Positions 12,021-24,121 are shown, counted from the first letter of the stretch. The stretch is 64,000 nucleotides of DNA from Ptychodera flava (GCF_041260155.1 NC_091932.1:3100001-3164000); one strand, 5' to 3'. The notes: a model not told the origin generated them from the sequence alone. Numbers and translations: made by a program.

Positions 12021-12060
12021 ATGGACGAAGATACGCGTGATACTAGGGACGGTGACGAAG
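12021..12060 (+). CDS. Possible first coding exon, gene unknown
   Basis: An ATG in good context (GCGGACATGGAC, purine at -3 and G at +4) opens an acidic reading frame, MDEDTRDTRDGDE plus one base. It meets a consensus donor GAAG|GTAAGG at 12061. The preceding 200 bp are locally richer in CpG than the surroundings, as expected for a promoter and 5' UTR. No downstream exon could be linked, and the frame is too short to name. It could be chance, so this is only a candidate start of a gene running to the right. Confidence 0.25.
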
Positions 12061-12061
12061 G

Positions 12062-15000
12062 TAAGGCTATTTACGAAAATGTAAACATAATAGAAACTGG
12101 CATACAGTAAACCAATTTTTAGCGTATGTGCAAAGACCGTGCGTACGTAATAAAGTGTTGCATCCTAGTCGTTCGCCAACATTTTAAAACAATTGGATTG
12201 AGAGAGAAACGATGCCTAAATACGCACAGTGCGCAGTATTTCCCAGCGTTGTACGGTAGCAGCCATATTGTAAATGCACCGCTTTGATGTTTCCACCACA
12301 AGTTAACAACGATAAAGCAAAGTCTTTTAAATGTTTTACAATAACAAGCTTCGGGTGGCTGAATTTACAAACCGCTTGAAGAGAAATTATGGAAACTTCT
12401 CTGTGATTTTCTGCCCTTGCACTGTATTTCCAACGCACTGTAAAATGTCTGCCGTTAGGGGTAGACCATTTGATAATCGGGGGGAGGTGGGCTTGTAGGA
12501 TTGACTCCGGAACATCATTTTTTCTCCCTGCTTCACTTTGAAATATTTTTGTCACGTGTTTGTTTGAATTCTGGCATTTTTTTCTTCACTTCGCCTTTAA
12601 GAGGAACCATGTTTTCGTGCATATATGCATATTGCAATGCCAATATTTGCTATTCTTTTTGAAAAGATGCCTTTCTTCATATGATATGATATGACAAAAC
12701 TTCACATACATTTTCTGGTCCTCATCATCAATGAAGAATAAAATACAGGGCTGAGGGTCAAGGCATCCTGTTTCCAAATATCTGTCATATGAATTAATCA
12801 AAGTTTGCAATCATGCTAAAACACAAACACATAATTTATTGTAAGCAAATTAAAACAAACTTTTTTCTTATCCCTCGGAAAATTTAAAAACTGAAGTAAC
12901 CACTTATCAACTTGCACTAAAAGCCAGATCAAAAATCTGAGGATATGAGGGTAAATCTCAGAAAAAGCTGGGTAATTTGACAAGTTGATAAATAGAAAAG
13001 TTGTTATCTTAGAAAACAACATTGTGGATATGTAATAAATGGTGTATTTTGGGAGTAATTATGTGTGGCTTACGTAAACTATTTATGTGTTTGTTTTTGG
13101 CTCATGCATCTCCAACACTTCAAATTGCATCAAACAACCATTTGATCTTGAGCATCTTAAAATCATACTGACAGTGGCATGAACCTAGGAGAGTTACCGA
13201 AGCAACTCATTTTGAATGCTGATCAAGAATCCATTACTGAAGCTGATAATTGTTTATTCTAAATAATGCCACTTCCCTTGTTTGTTCTGTACAAGTAATG
13301 AAATGAGTTGACTTCAAAACTTAAGTATTGTCTTCTTTGACATGTCGAAGCAAGAAATGACTTTTTTTTTCATGATGACAGCCAGTGTGCGATATTACGA
13401 GAAAGTAGCTTCAGGTCATAGGGACCTGCACCAAGCCAAAACTTCAGGTCCTCACAGGAAACAGCTGGTCCTCACTACCGTAAATGCAGTTGTTAACGAC
13501 TTGTATTACCATTAAATCCACACCCTCTCCCCAACACTATGGTATGCTTTCGAATGTTGCAATCTTTAATTTTTTCATATCCTTTTACCAATAGAGTCAG
13601 CAAGTATATGTATTCACTCCAAAGGACTATTGTTTACGTAGATTGAAGAATGTCAATGATCATGAATCATCCGTTTGGGGGGGGGGAAACTATGGGACTA
13701 ACAGAGGAATTCGACTTTTTTCTAGCCATGACAAATTTCCCACTTTAGGGCAAGTCTTTTTTCATTTAAAATAGTATATAGTATATAATTTGATAAAATT
13801 GCATTAAGACAACAACCTACCACAAAGAAAAGTGCTGTTGACAAAACACATTTGATTTTGAACATGGTGGTTTTTACCTGCATGTTTTTGAACTACATGC
13901 TATACAAGGACTAGATGTTATTACACGACAGCTCAATTGTGTTACCAGCAGTCGACAGTCAAGTTCATCTTTCGCTGAATTTGTTTGTTGACTGCTAAAC
14001 ATCTTGCTTGCTTGTTTATTTTCAACCAAAGTTCACAAGGCCAACTGTTACCACAATATATCAAAGCGATAACAAGTGTATATTTTGTATAAAACAAAGG
14101 GGTCTTATCATTATAAACAGTAATGTCAAGTTGCACAATCTGTCATGTATACTTTTAGAAGTGGAGTAGGGCTTAAAATTGTTTCAATATATACCGTTTT
14201 ATGACAGGCATGCAAAAGTCGCTGTCATCCTGGGCTTTAGGCGTAAATATTGAGAATGTCTTGTAAGATTTTACAGTATCATCAACTGTTTTTTCAGCAA
14301 TATTGAGTGTCTGTCAAAATTGTCAAGGTTATTTTAATTATTTTAAGCTTTCAAAGTGCCCTGAGACCCATCAACCACTCAGGCAAAACTTGTCCATCAG
14401 AAAATTATGCATTCATTTTCACGAGTGGCGACGTGTGTTATTCATATTGTCTGCAATTTCTACTCATTTGATCTCAATAGCAAAATGAGAACAGTGTTTA
14501 ATTGTCATGCATATTTTTGCAATGAAATTTTGCTGCCACAGCACAGTAAACTCTTATGTGAATAGTTTTGCTTTGATGAAAATCAAAATCAAAGCAAACA
14601 AAATGGAGTCAGTTTGATAAAATGCCGGCTGTATTATGTACATTTGTGTACATGTAAATTCCAAACAGTTGAAATATGGAACTAGTTAAGTATACTGAGT
14701 GTTGTCGTCACATGATACCGCTACGCTATCACTCCCTGGATGAGTGTTATTATAATATTGTATCGAATTGTTGCCCAAAATCAATCCATTCAATGGCTAG
14801 AATCTGCATGCATGAACCTAATTCATACTGAACATTTCAAAGAAATGTAATTAGTGTACCATGCTATGGGCGTTGATCAGAGGAAATTTGACAGTTTGTA
14901 CATGTAAAATGTTGCAAAACAAAAATTACTCTGTTGCATCATTGTACCCCCCCCCCCCCCGGTCTGGTTAATCCCCCACTGCCAGGATATGGAATGCAAT

Positions 15001-15590
15001 CAATTTCCCTTGTTGCCCAGCACTCCCTCAGTGTATGACATTAATGGTGCATGACATTAAGTCTGAATCACATGATTCAAAGTCAGTCATCATCAGCATC
15101 TGTTACAGTTCTTGACAGTGAAATTTTCATCATTTATTCAAAATTCCAGGAGGTCACAAGGACTGACATGTTGCTAAAAACTTTCAGCCCAACGAGAATC
15201 TGTCGGTGTTGGACTGTCAAACTGTCATTGATTTCGCACACTGATGACAGCCTGTTGCATGAAGTACTGTAGTAGTGGGAAGGCCATTCTCAGGGCGGTT
15301 GAGTTCTTCTACAGGTTGCAGATTTGAAATGGCAAATTTGGCAATGATGTAATTTTTCATACCTAAGGAATCATTTTTGAATATTTTTGTTTTTGTAAAG
15401 TCCTACCAAACAAAATTAAATTCAACAAAAATTTGAAGTATTTAGAAAAGAGCATATGGACACAACCCTACATTGTAAATTGTCATATACCATACAATCA
15501 AGGTGGGCTTTGACCAATCACCTGCTCAGTGCTTTCACACCAATGAAAATAGGCCAAACTGAGACAATGTCTGCACTTTGAAATGTTTTG
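12062..15590. other. No gene recognised
   Basis: AT-rich sequence with a G-run at about 13677-13687 and a C-run at about 14946-14960. No exon, repeat family or RNA gene could be supported. Confidence 0.4.
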
Positions 15591-15745
15591 TGTATCACCC
15601 AACAGCACGACATTCTGTACCTCATTGATTATGTGCATATCTAATTCAGGTATAGCCAGCAGAGCCAGAAGTCTGATTGTTGATTCACAGTGATAATTAT
15701 CGGAGCAATATTTTTTGCCTGTATGTAACATTACCAGTATGACCT
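15590..15745 (+). repeat. Repeat unit shared with the 19.3-20.0 kb array
   Basis: The order CTGTAC.TCATTGATTATG, TGCATATCTAATTCAGG, ATAGCCAGCAGAG and GTCTGATT matches the units at about 19330-19400 and 19840. This is one isolated, diverged unit. Confidence 0.5.
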
Positions 15746-15764
15746 TTGGCCTATTTTTATTTTT

Positions 15765-15990
15765 AGCTCATATTTGGTATGAATATAAATACCATAAAGA
15801 GCTTATGTGATGAGTCGGTGGCGTCTGTATGTCTGTATATTTGTGGGTATGTATGTGCGGATGTATGTCCGTCACACGCAAATGCTCCCATACCGCCAGA
15901 GCTACCATCTCAGTATTTGGTGTACAGGTAGATGCATGGGTTGAGATGTGAATTGTTCAAATGAACACGTCAGTGTCAAAAATGTGCAAA
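15765..15990 (+). mobile_element. Hairpin plus (TATG)n element head, HINE/pearl-like
   Basis: After a T-run comes the imperfect hairpin AGCTCATATTTGGTAT / ATACCATAAAGAGCTT. It is followed by GGTGGCGTCTGTATGTCTG, a TATG/GTCCG-rich simple repeat, and then sequence beginning ACACGCAAATGC. The same order occurs at 62501 and, with different hairpin sequences, at 58004 and 51808. The right end was not found. Classification rests on architecture alone. Confidence 0.45.
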
Positions 15991-16127
15991 TGAGGTAAGA
16001 AAAAGGGGAATTCTGCAAATGTGCAGGAGTGATGGCATGCCAGGGACTTGAAACAGGCTAACTCCACTGTCTTGAGTCATTTCCTGTCATTGTTTATGAA
16101 CTGTTACATATTAACAGACCTGCTCAA

Positions 16128-16164
16128 ACCATAGACAGTAGAGGGGAGGAAGACCGTCTATGGT
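16128..16164. repeat. Small inverted repeat
   Basis: ACCATAGAC (16128-16136) and GTCTATGGT (16156-16164) are exact inverses around a purine-rich spacer. This may be the remnant of a terminal repeat, but no target duplication was identified. Confidence 0.5.
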
Positions 16165-16291
16165 CAAACTAAGAGGGGCTAGCTGCCTTTCTGCTATGCA
16201 TGTTGCTAAAATTGACCTCCAGTACCTAAAGTTTCAGACCTTAATTACTTTAATTTGTCATTCTTGTTTTTCTGGTTTAAAATATTCTTGT

Positions 16292-16440
16292 TGTTTTTCT
16301 GGTTGTACTCTGCAGAAATTATTGTCATAACATCAACGTAGAATTTTCCTGCACTGAACAGATAGAAACAACATTTATTGTTGATCTTTGGTACCCATAC
16401 TGGCATTTACCAATTCTGATCAAATTTGAGCAACACCGTA
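16292..16440 (+). repeat. Dispersed repeat, inverted partner of 6497-6650
   Basis: This copy runs from TTTTTCTGGTTGTACTCTGC to GAGCAACACC and aligns along its length with the reverse complement of 6497-6650, with scattered substitutions and a small deletion after ATTATTGTC. Confidence 0.7.
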
Positions 16441-18797
16441 TAATTGCGGTATTTTTTAAAATGTGTTTGGCCAATAATTATGCCATAATGTCACATTAAG
16501 AGGCTCACCTCGATTAAGCAACTGTGCCTGTAAGTGAAACTGAAAGTGTTACAGTACAAGTCCAAATAAGGTTTTGGATTGTGCTCGGTACAATGTGCTA
16601 ATGCACGTAATGGTGCTGTGGTCTGTGTTCTTTGTAGTGCAAACAGACAATGGGACGAGCCTTCTGAGATTTCAAAAACAGAACAATCAGCTATTTTTGC
16701 AATGCCAAGCTGTTACTGAAAATTTAATTGACACAAATGCTGTACAAAATTGGTAACCATGTGCTGTATTTCCATGTTTACATGTAGACACAAGTCCCTC
16801 CACATACATGTAGGTGGACATTTGTTTTGTACTTATAAGTGTCAATCTGTGCAAATACTTGTAAATAGTTCATAATGCTGTTGCCTGAGATATGATATTC
16901 TAAGGAGATAGCATAATCCAAAGGTGTACAGTATACTTATCAACAAGATTAAATAAAAATGGCATCACAGATCATAAAGAAATGTGGTGTTGAAGAACAG
17001 ATTTAACAGAAGACTATGGCAATGTTTACCCGTAAGTATGGTCTGAGCAAACTTCTGAAGCCAACACAAGAGACTATCACTTCAACATGATCAATGCATG
17101 CAGCTGAGTAGTTGCTGTGATAAAAAGCAAGGAAAAATATGCATGTGAGATTGAGAACATGTTCCTGAATCCAAAATTTTAAACATTGTCAAATTTTGAC
17201 ATGCAGTATATGATGTTTCAACGTTATATGCTTGTATTGCGATTCTGTGCAAACTGACAACCTACAGTATCCAAGAAAACAGCAATCACTCAGAGCAGTC
17301 CTCACACCTCTCTCTCTCATCAAGTGTAGCCAATTTAAAGTTTCTTTTGTTGACATTACATGTAATTTATCAGTTTGTGGTCTTTGATCCATGGCGACAA
17401 ATTGTAAATACAGGTTATGTCTTGTGTGTCACCATTTTAATATATATTTATGTATATATATATATATATATATATATTTCTTCCTGTACATTAATATTTG
17501 ACAAATGGGTAAAAACATTAATGAGATATCTTGAGTCTACAAAGTAATTAAACGTTGTAACTGGGAAATGTCATGATCTGGAGAAAGTCATAACCATTGA
17601 ATTATTTTGCTTCAGAGCAAGTAACATGCAGAGGCCACTCGCACCGTGATTTTACGGAAATGGTGAGACCTAAGAAATGCTCATGGATCAATGTCCTATT
17701 CTGACTGCTCGCTTCTATATGCAAGCATATGGGTAGAAAATAAAGAACGACCGAAAGTTTTGGCAATTATTAAAATTTGAGAAATCCCTTTGTTATTTCT
17801 GATTTCAAACACTATCTTTATATGAAGTAAGTATTTGGATTTGAGTAATTGGACTTAAAATATATCCAAAGAAGAGCAACAATGCTTCAAGCATTTGAGG
17901 GTAACATATAACAATGCACTACACAGTGCTATGTTCATGTACAGTAATGTTGTGTAAGGTAATTAAAAAACCTAATCTTGATCTGTACTGTACAGTCTTC
18001 ATATTTGTTGTGATGCAGTATTTTGTGTAATAAAGCATCTCATTGCACATTAGCCATTTGCCTCATTACAGACATGCATACCATATTCTAGGTTTGCCCA
18101 TACGCACTCACATATCTTGAAAATCCGACCATTGCTGATATGGATCTACATTTTTATTTGGAATTTGTCAACTGTTAGAATACATATTTGATTATACTAG
18201 TGTGTCTTTGCCACTCTGGATGATTAGTTTGCTTTGTGAAGTTAACTATTATGTCAACATACCAGTTTCATAAAATATCATACCAAGCCTGATTACATAC
18301 GTTTTTTAAAGTTTCAGTATTAACATTACAATTACCACTGGCTAACATGATCAGTGACTTGATTTGGATTTGGATTTCTGAGTTGATTCTCCCATTTTAC
18401 TGTACCCGAATGCATTATGATAAAGCTTTATGTGTACATTGCGAAATGGTCACATTGTCTCTTTCCAAAAGTCATTTCCTCTACTTTGAGTCCGACTAAG
18501 TGGCGATTGAAGTAATCTGCTGGTTAGCAGACAGCATGCCAGCCTCGTCATGAATACTATTAGGGTAATTATATGGTATTTCTAGTGTAACAAAGGCATT
18601 ATGTATAAAATTCTAACATCTAATACCTCTTTTGTGTACAAAGGTCATTTTTGTGACCATATGTAACAGCTACACTGTACATAGCATCAAGAATAATTGT
18701 TCCACATTGTCAACTGAGATCTACCGGTACTATACTCGAGAGCAATCACTTCACCTCGGTAACCGCATGAAATTTTGATAAAAATTTGGCTATGGTG

Positions 18798-18822
18798 TTA
18801 CTGTATATATATATATATACCG

Positions 18823-18887
<65 letters not shown>

Positions 18888-19003
18888 TTTCTCTTTTTCT
18901 CTCTCTCTCTCCCTTCTGGCTAATACAACTTGTAAGCACAAGTATCCAGATCATTCTGAGGGATAGGGTCAAAGGTTACACACCACACACACACACACAC
19001 AAA
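18798..19003. repeat. Compound microsatellite cluster
   Basis: In order: (TA)n at about 18803-18820 and 18828-18870, a T-run to about 18890, a CT-rich tract to about 18912, and (CA)n at about 18983-19001. A further (TA)n lies at 17450-17476. These tracts generate low-complexity open frames on both strands. Confidence 0.9.
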
Positions 19004-19087
19004 ATGAGGGTCAAAGGTCATCACCCTAACTTTTAGTTACTTTTGAAAATCGACCAAAGAAATTGTAAAGGTCAAACAAATACAGGA

Positions 19088-19255
19088 CAGATTAAATTTC
19101 AAAATCTTATTGAATAGCATGCTGCGATCACATGGATATTGATAGACAACCATGGCCAAAAGAGAGCAAAAAAGATTAAAATTCAAAATCTCAATAAACT
19201 AGCATACCATGATCACATCGATATTGATAGACAACCATGAAGAAAAGAGCAAAAG
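19088..19255. repeat. 83-bp tandem duplication
   Basis: Two copies, each running from AGATTAAA through GATCACAT and GATATTGATAGACAACCATG, start at about 19088 and 19171. It sits beside a larger diverged tandem array. Confidence 0.75.
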
Positions 19256-19319
19256 ACCCAGCAATATTTCAAATCAAACTGATCATAGGAAAGTTTTTGA
19301 TAAAATTTCATGTGACCAA

Positions 19320-20016
19320 CCAACTTCTGTATATCATTGATTATGTGCATATCAAATTTTAGGCAAGCCATGTCAGCTGGAGGTCTGATTTTTCATACTA
19401 ATAGCTCATTCATTATGCACACATCTAATTCTGAGCTAGCCAATAGAGGTCTGATTTTGGTACACAGGGATAGGTATGGGATAAAACTTACACAAAATGT
19501 CAGGTGATCTTGATAACCTGTCACCTCAAATATACATATATCCATAAATCAGTAACTTTAAGTGCTACAAATCAGTAACTTTAAGTGCTACACCCTTTTA
19601 TTTAACATAATGTTAGACCTTATGAGGCCTCATCCTGTACCTTTTTAATTATGTAACCATATATCTAATTTCAGACAAGACGTTTGATTTTTGGCACATA
19701 GAGACAACTATGAATAATTTTTTTATTTTTTTGACACATGACCTCAATGACCTTCGACCACAAATGTATATATATGCCAATAAGTCAGTAACCACAAATG
19801 CTACACCTTTGATATTTGGTATGATTGGAGACGCCACATCCTGTACTTAATTATGCACAGATCTGATTCTAGTATAATCAATAAAAGTACAGGCTTTTTG
19901 TTTTGGTAGACGGGGACAACTTTTACATAACTTTTTTTCCCATTAAACTGTCAAATGATCTAAATGATCTTTGACCACAAATATACATACATGTCCAAAA
20001 CTTAGTAACCACAGAT
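19320..20016. repeat. Diverged ~205-bp tandem array
   Basis: Three to four diverged units repeat the order CTGTAC, TAATTATG.ACA, ATCTAATT, GTTTGATTTTTGG, a GACAAC block, a GACCACAAAT block and CAGTAACCACAAATGCTACA. A 24-bp block, AATCAGTAACTTTAAGTGCT, is doubled at 19547-19592. Similar bodies are found in HINE-like elements, so this is probably the core of one. Confidence 0.65.
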
Positions 20017-20062
20017 ACATATTTACACATATAGATATGTGTACTCAAATATATGCACATAT

Positions 20063-20067
<5 letters not shown>

Positions 20068-20096
<29 letters not shown>
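20068..20096. repeat. (TA)n microsatellite before the exon-like array
   Basis: A TA repeat lies immediately upstream of TTATTTTTGCAG, the first acceptor-like site of the array. Confidence 0.9.
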
Positions 20097-20107
20097 TATT
20101 TTTGCAG

Positions 20108-21690
20108 ATGTAGACTGATGTATGGGCCAAGAAGACACAGAAGAAGAAAGAGGTATTTTGCTATTCAATATTTATTTAAAAACAAAAATTGTAAATCAAA
20201 TCTTACTAACAGTTTCCATTCTTTTCCTGTAGGTACATTTATATTTTCAGAATTGGACCTGGAGATGGGCTGCGAAGAGGACCAGTATTTGTAAGTAACC
20301 CCCAAGGTATGTCAATTATTTCATTTTGATCGATATTTTGATAATTTTTTTTTCATCAAATCTTATTAACAGTTTCTATTCTTTTCCTGCAGGTATGTTT
20401 ATATTTTCAGAATTGGACCAGGAGATGGGCTGCGAAGAGGACCAGTATTTGTAAGTAACAGCGAAGGTATGTCAATTATTTCATTTTGATCGATATTTTG
20501 ATAATTTTTTGTTCATCAAATCTTATTAACAGTTTCCATTCTTTTCCTGCAGGTATGTTTATATTTTCAGAATTGGACCAGGAGATGGGCTGCGAAGAGG
20601 ACCAGTATTTGTAAGTAACAGCGAAGGTATGTCAATTATTTCATTTTGATCGATATTTTGATAATTTTTTGTTCATCAAATCTTATTAACAGTTTCCATT
20701 TTTTTCCTGCAGGTACGTTTATATTTTCAGAATTGGACCAGGAGATGGGCTGCGAAGAGGACCAGTATTTGTAAGTAACAGCGAAGGTATGTCAATTATT
20801 TCATTTTGATCGATATTTTGATAAATTTTTTTTTCATCAAAACTTATTAACAGTTTCCATTCTTTTCCTGCAGGTATGTTTATATTTTCAGAATTGGACC
20901 AGGAGATGGGCTGCGAAGAGGACCAGTATTTGTAAGTAACAGCGAAGGTATGTCAATTATTTCATTTTGATCGATATTTTGATAATTTTTTGTTCATCAA
21001 ATCTTATTAACAGTTTCCATTTTTTTCCTGCAGGTACGTTTATATTTTCAGAATTGGACCAGGAGATGGGCTGCGAAGAGGACCAGTATTTGTAAGTAAC
21101 AGCGAAGGTATGTCAATTATTTCATTTTGATCGATATTTTGACAATTATTTGTTCATCAAATCTTATTAACAGTTTCTATTCTTTTCCTGCAGGTATGTT
21201 TATATTTTCAGAATTGGACCAGGAGATGGGCTGCGAAGAGGACCAGTATTTGTAAGTAACAGCGAAGGTATGTCAATTATTTCATTTTGATCGATATTTT
21301 GACAATTATTTGTTCATCAAATCTTATTAACAGTTTCTATTCTTTTCCTGCAGGTATGTTTATATTTTCAGAATTGGACCAGGAGATGGGCTGCGAAGAG
21401 GACCAGTATTTGTAAGTAACTCCCAAAGGTATGTCAGTTATTTCATTTTGATTGATATTTTGATCATTATTTTGATAATTATTTTTTCATCAAATCTTAT
21501 TAACAGTCTCCATTCTTCTCCCATAGGTAACTTTGTATTTACAGAAGTGGACCAGAAGACTTTTGCGGACGACGTGGGACCAAGAGCGACGCGGATTACG
21601 GACACATGCGGTACTGCATGTTCGCGACAAAACAATCCAAATTCTGCGCTATCAAGTCACAAGAGAACGTGAAACTTGCGTTGTCTTGAG
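20108..21690 (+). repeat. 160-bp tandem array of exon-like units with splice signals
   Basis: Eight nearly identical units carry the 40-bp segment AATTGGACC(A/T)GGAGATGGG...CCAGTATTT, starting at 20251, 20411, 20571, 20731, 20892, 21052, 21212 and 21372. Each segment is followed directly by GTAAGTAAC. The intervening 120 bp end with a branch-like CTTATTAAC, then TTCCATTCTTTTCCTGCAG, then TTTATATTTTCAG. Diverged copies flank the array near 20108-20152 and at 21527 onwards. In the frame GTFIFSELD, the 3' diverged copy reads GNFVFTEVDQ, so most changes are conservative. Each unit ends that frame with QYL and a stop formed by the TAA of TTTGTAAGT. The exon length (40 or 58 bp) is not a multiple of three, so consecutive inclusion would shift the frame. 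Possible readings are a tandemly duplicated small exon, a spliced-leader-like RNA array, or a satellite that captured an exon. Confidence 0.8.
21527..21690 (+). other. Diverged 3' member of the exon-like array
   Basis: An acceptor CTTCTCCCATAG|GTAACTTTGTATTTACAG leads into AAGTGGACCAGAAGAC and further unique sequence, without the GTAAGT donor of the other units. Three frames stay open for some distance: one gives GNFVFTEVDQKTFADD and stops near 21672, one stays open to 21982, and one gives GPEDFCGRRGTKSD and then MRYCMFATKQSKFC before a stop. Which frame is used, if any, cannot be decided from sequence alone. It may be the terminal exon of the gene from which the array grew. Confidence 0.35.
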
Positions 21691-21825
21691 GATGTTGCCC
21701 GACATCTTTTTAAGCCATTTAGCATGCAAAACGGGCTCTGGGTTTTTTTGGCAGCTATACCCAATTTATGTTTGGCCGGGTGCTGTTTTTTTTTCCCAGG
21801 CGGCTATGGCAAATCTGTACACATC

Positions 21826-21848
21826 AGAGACCAGTCCTTGGTCTCTGA
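21826..21848. repeat. Perfect 8-bp stem hairpin
   Basis: CAGAGACC and GGTCTCTG are exact inverses separated by AGTCCTT. The hairpin lies 60 bp upstream of the tRNA-like sequence. Confidence 0.6.
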
Positions 21849-21906
21849 GTGTACCTTTGGCAAATACTTCAAAAATTCTCTGTGGCTCACGTGTTTGCGC
21901 TCACAA

Positions 21907-21960
21907 GGACATACTGGTAATAGACATTGTTCTATGGAGGTTCGATCCCTCCGATGTCCG
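21907..21960 (+). tRNA. D-armless tRNA-like sequence (pseudogene likely)
   Basis: A textbook T arm is present: GGAGG (21936-21940), TTCGATC, CCTCC (21948-21952), containing the Pol III B-box GGTTCGATCCC. GGACATA (21907-21913) pairs at six of seven positions with GATGTCC (21953-21959). Between them, CTGGTA precedes an ATAGA/TCTAT stem with a 6-nt loop. There is no D stem, and the total is only 53 nt plus a discriminator G. A truncated tRNA gene or SINE head is the likeliest reading. No anticodon identity is claimed. Confidence 0.3.
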
Positions 21961-22702
21961 GCACAACGGTGGCCTGCATTGATTTTTGATGTCTAACTTC
22001 AAAATTTGTAAATTTAAGTGTCTGGAAAGCATGCATAAACTGAGTTTGTAACCTTCTGAAAAGCATGCATAAATTTTGAACTTTGAACACAATGTACAAA
22101 AATTTTACCACAACGTCTCACTCCCTTTGAGGAAATTTAAAACAACCAGAAATGCGGTACAAATCCACGTTGAGATGTCTCACAATGCAAGTGACGAAGA
22201 TTTTTTCAGAGGAGGGCATCGTAAGTTACTGTCATGCGTAAGTTTTGTGAAATTCCACATAAATGTTTTTCTCATTTCTCTTTTTCAGCAAATTTATTTA
22301 ATACTTGAAAATTTGTTTATACAGAAGTGCAAATTCTGCATGCTTTTACCAAAAGTTGTCAAAATTCTATGCTATCATATTCCAAGGAAAAGTGGAAAAC
22401 CATGGTTCTTTTGGGGTGGTCACATAGCATGGCAAATCAGGTTTAAGATTCTTTACCATTGATCTCTTGTTGTAGATTACTTTTTCAAATCCACTGAAGT
22501 TGCAAAATTGGATAACAGCTACACTACCTAACCCTTTGACAAGACATGGAACACCTGTCAATGTAGGAGGTGACAATGAGCCGTGGTTCACATCCGCAGG
22601 ATATAATCAACAAATACCTGAAGAAAGGATTACTTCAAACATGCAACAATCAACCAACGTCTCAGACATGGAGTCCAGCAATACTGCAGACATAAGACAG
22701 TC

Positions 22703-22828
22703 AAAGACATAAGACTCAAAGGAAAGGATGTCAGTCTCAGCATTCTGGATTACACAAACACACGGACCAATGATATTGGATGACATGCACAAACACGGAT
22801 GAGAAGATTGCAATAAATCATTCCTCAC
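22703..22828 (+). repeat. Direct repeat copy 1 (partner 24122-24247)
   Basis: The copy runs from GACATAAGACTCAAA through CAGCATTCTGGATTACACAA and GATATTGGATGACATGCACA to GAGAAGATTGCAAT. The second copy, about 1.42 kb downstream, is over 90% identical by eye. One frame reads SILDYTNT in both. The family is unknown. Confidence 0.8.
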
Positions 22829-24121
22829 TCCACCAGGAACTCTGCGATTTTCCCATATTGAGACAGTGAGGACACACTGTCAAAGCAGAACACATCTGAT
22901 AATCATCAAGGAAATGTACCTTCACCTGGATTTGCAACAACAATGATGCAGGGAATTTGACTTAAGAACAGAGCTTTTTGCCATTAAGCTGAGTGTGATC
23001 CCACTAGTTGACCAGAAAGTCGCAACTATGAGAACCAAAAGGATGGAGAAAACAACTGGATTATGTGTGACATTGATATCAAAACACAGAGTCAAAAGGG
23101 CAGAATAATCCCTGACTCACTTGGTTATAGAATAGGAACAAGTGGGATAGTCCACCCCATCTTGTTAGCAGTTAGTCATTTGGTATTTGATCATATTTAT
23201 TCATTAGTCATATTTTAGCACAGACTACAAGATACATGATGATTTACATTGTGACACAGAACACTTTGAACAGAATAACTTCAGAACTTGAACTGTGGAC
23301 TCATATAATATATGATTTTCTTTAGTTAAATATATATTATTTGGAATTTTAAATTATTTCAAAATTACAATTCAAAAATTTGTGAAATTGTGAATTTTGA
23401 AGATACTGTGAGATACACAGATTTTCAAGTGGTGTAAGTTGCCGATAATTGTTGTTTATATACTGGCTAATAAAGCATTTGCAGATTTGGATTGTTGTAC
23501 CTGATATTTACCAAGTTAGTGTCTCCCTAAAGGACATCTCAGCATAACCTTCATGCCCTTTTCAATAACACTTGAAGATAAGGGTGCCAATGTTACCCAT
23601 CCATATGTTCTTCACAAACTTAAACGTGCTCAAACTAAGGATGATATGAGCAAAATTTCAGTTCAAATGGTGTGTTTATTCAGAAGAAGAATATTATTGG
23701 CTGGTAAGCGTAGGTTTTTTGCTAAAATCAAATGGCTACCAAACTACACAACCAATGGAAATGCTTTTTGAAAACTTGAAAGAACTCACACACATTGGAA
23801 ATTTTTGAAAATCCAATAAGGTAGCTGAACCATAAAACTGATCCAGTTACCCTTTGCAAACTTAAAGAGTCTATGACATGCACATAACATCTTTTAAAAT
23901 CAATCTCAATGCCTTGGAGATGGGTTCTAGCCATATCTGACATTGAGAGGTGCGAGCTGTAGATAGTTATAAGCAAGTAGAAGTTCCAGGTTTGTGTCCC
24001 CCGAGCCCAGTTGTTCAAATTTTTTTCGCGTTTCAAAATTTCAAACAAAGGTTTATCTAAGTTTTTCACACCTCTAAAGCTCTCCTTGAAAATAATTATG
24101 AATTGCAAGGGATTCTGTTCA

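Noticed and set aside
18775..18972. Open frames on both strands
   Set aside because: They consist of TA, T and CT microsatellite translation.
20108..21690. CRISPR-like regular spacing
   Set aside because: The whole 160-bp unit is repeated, including the part that would be a spacer, and the surrounding genome is animal.
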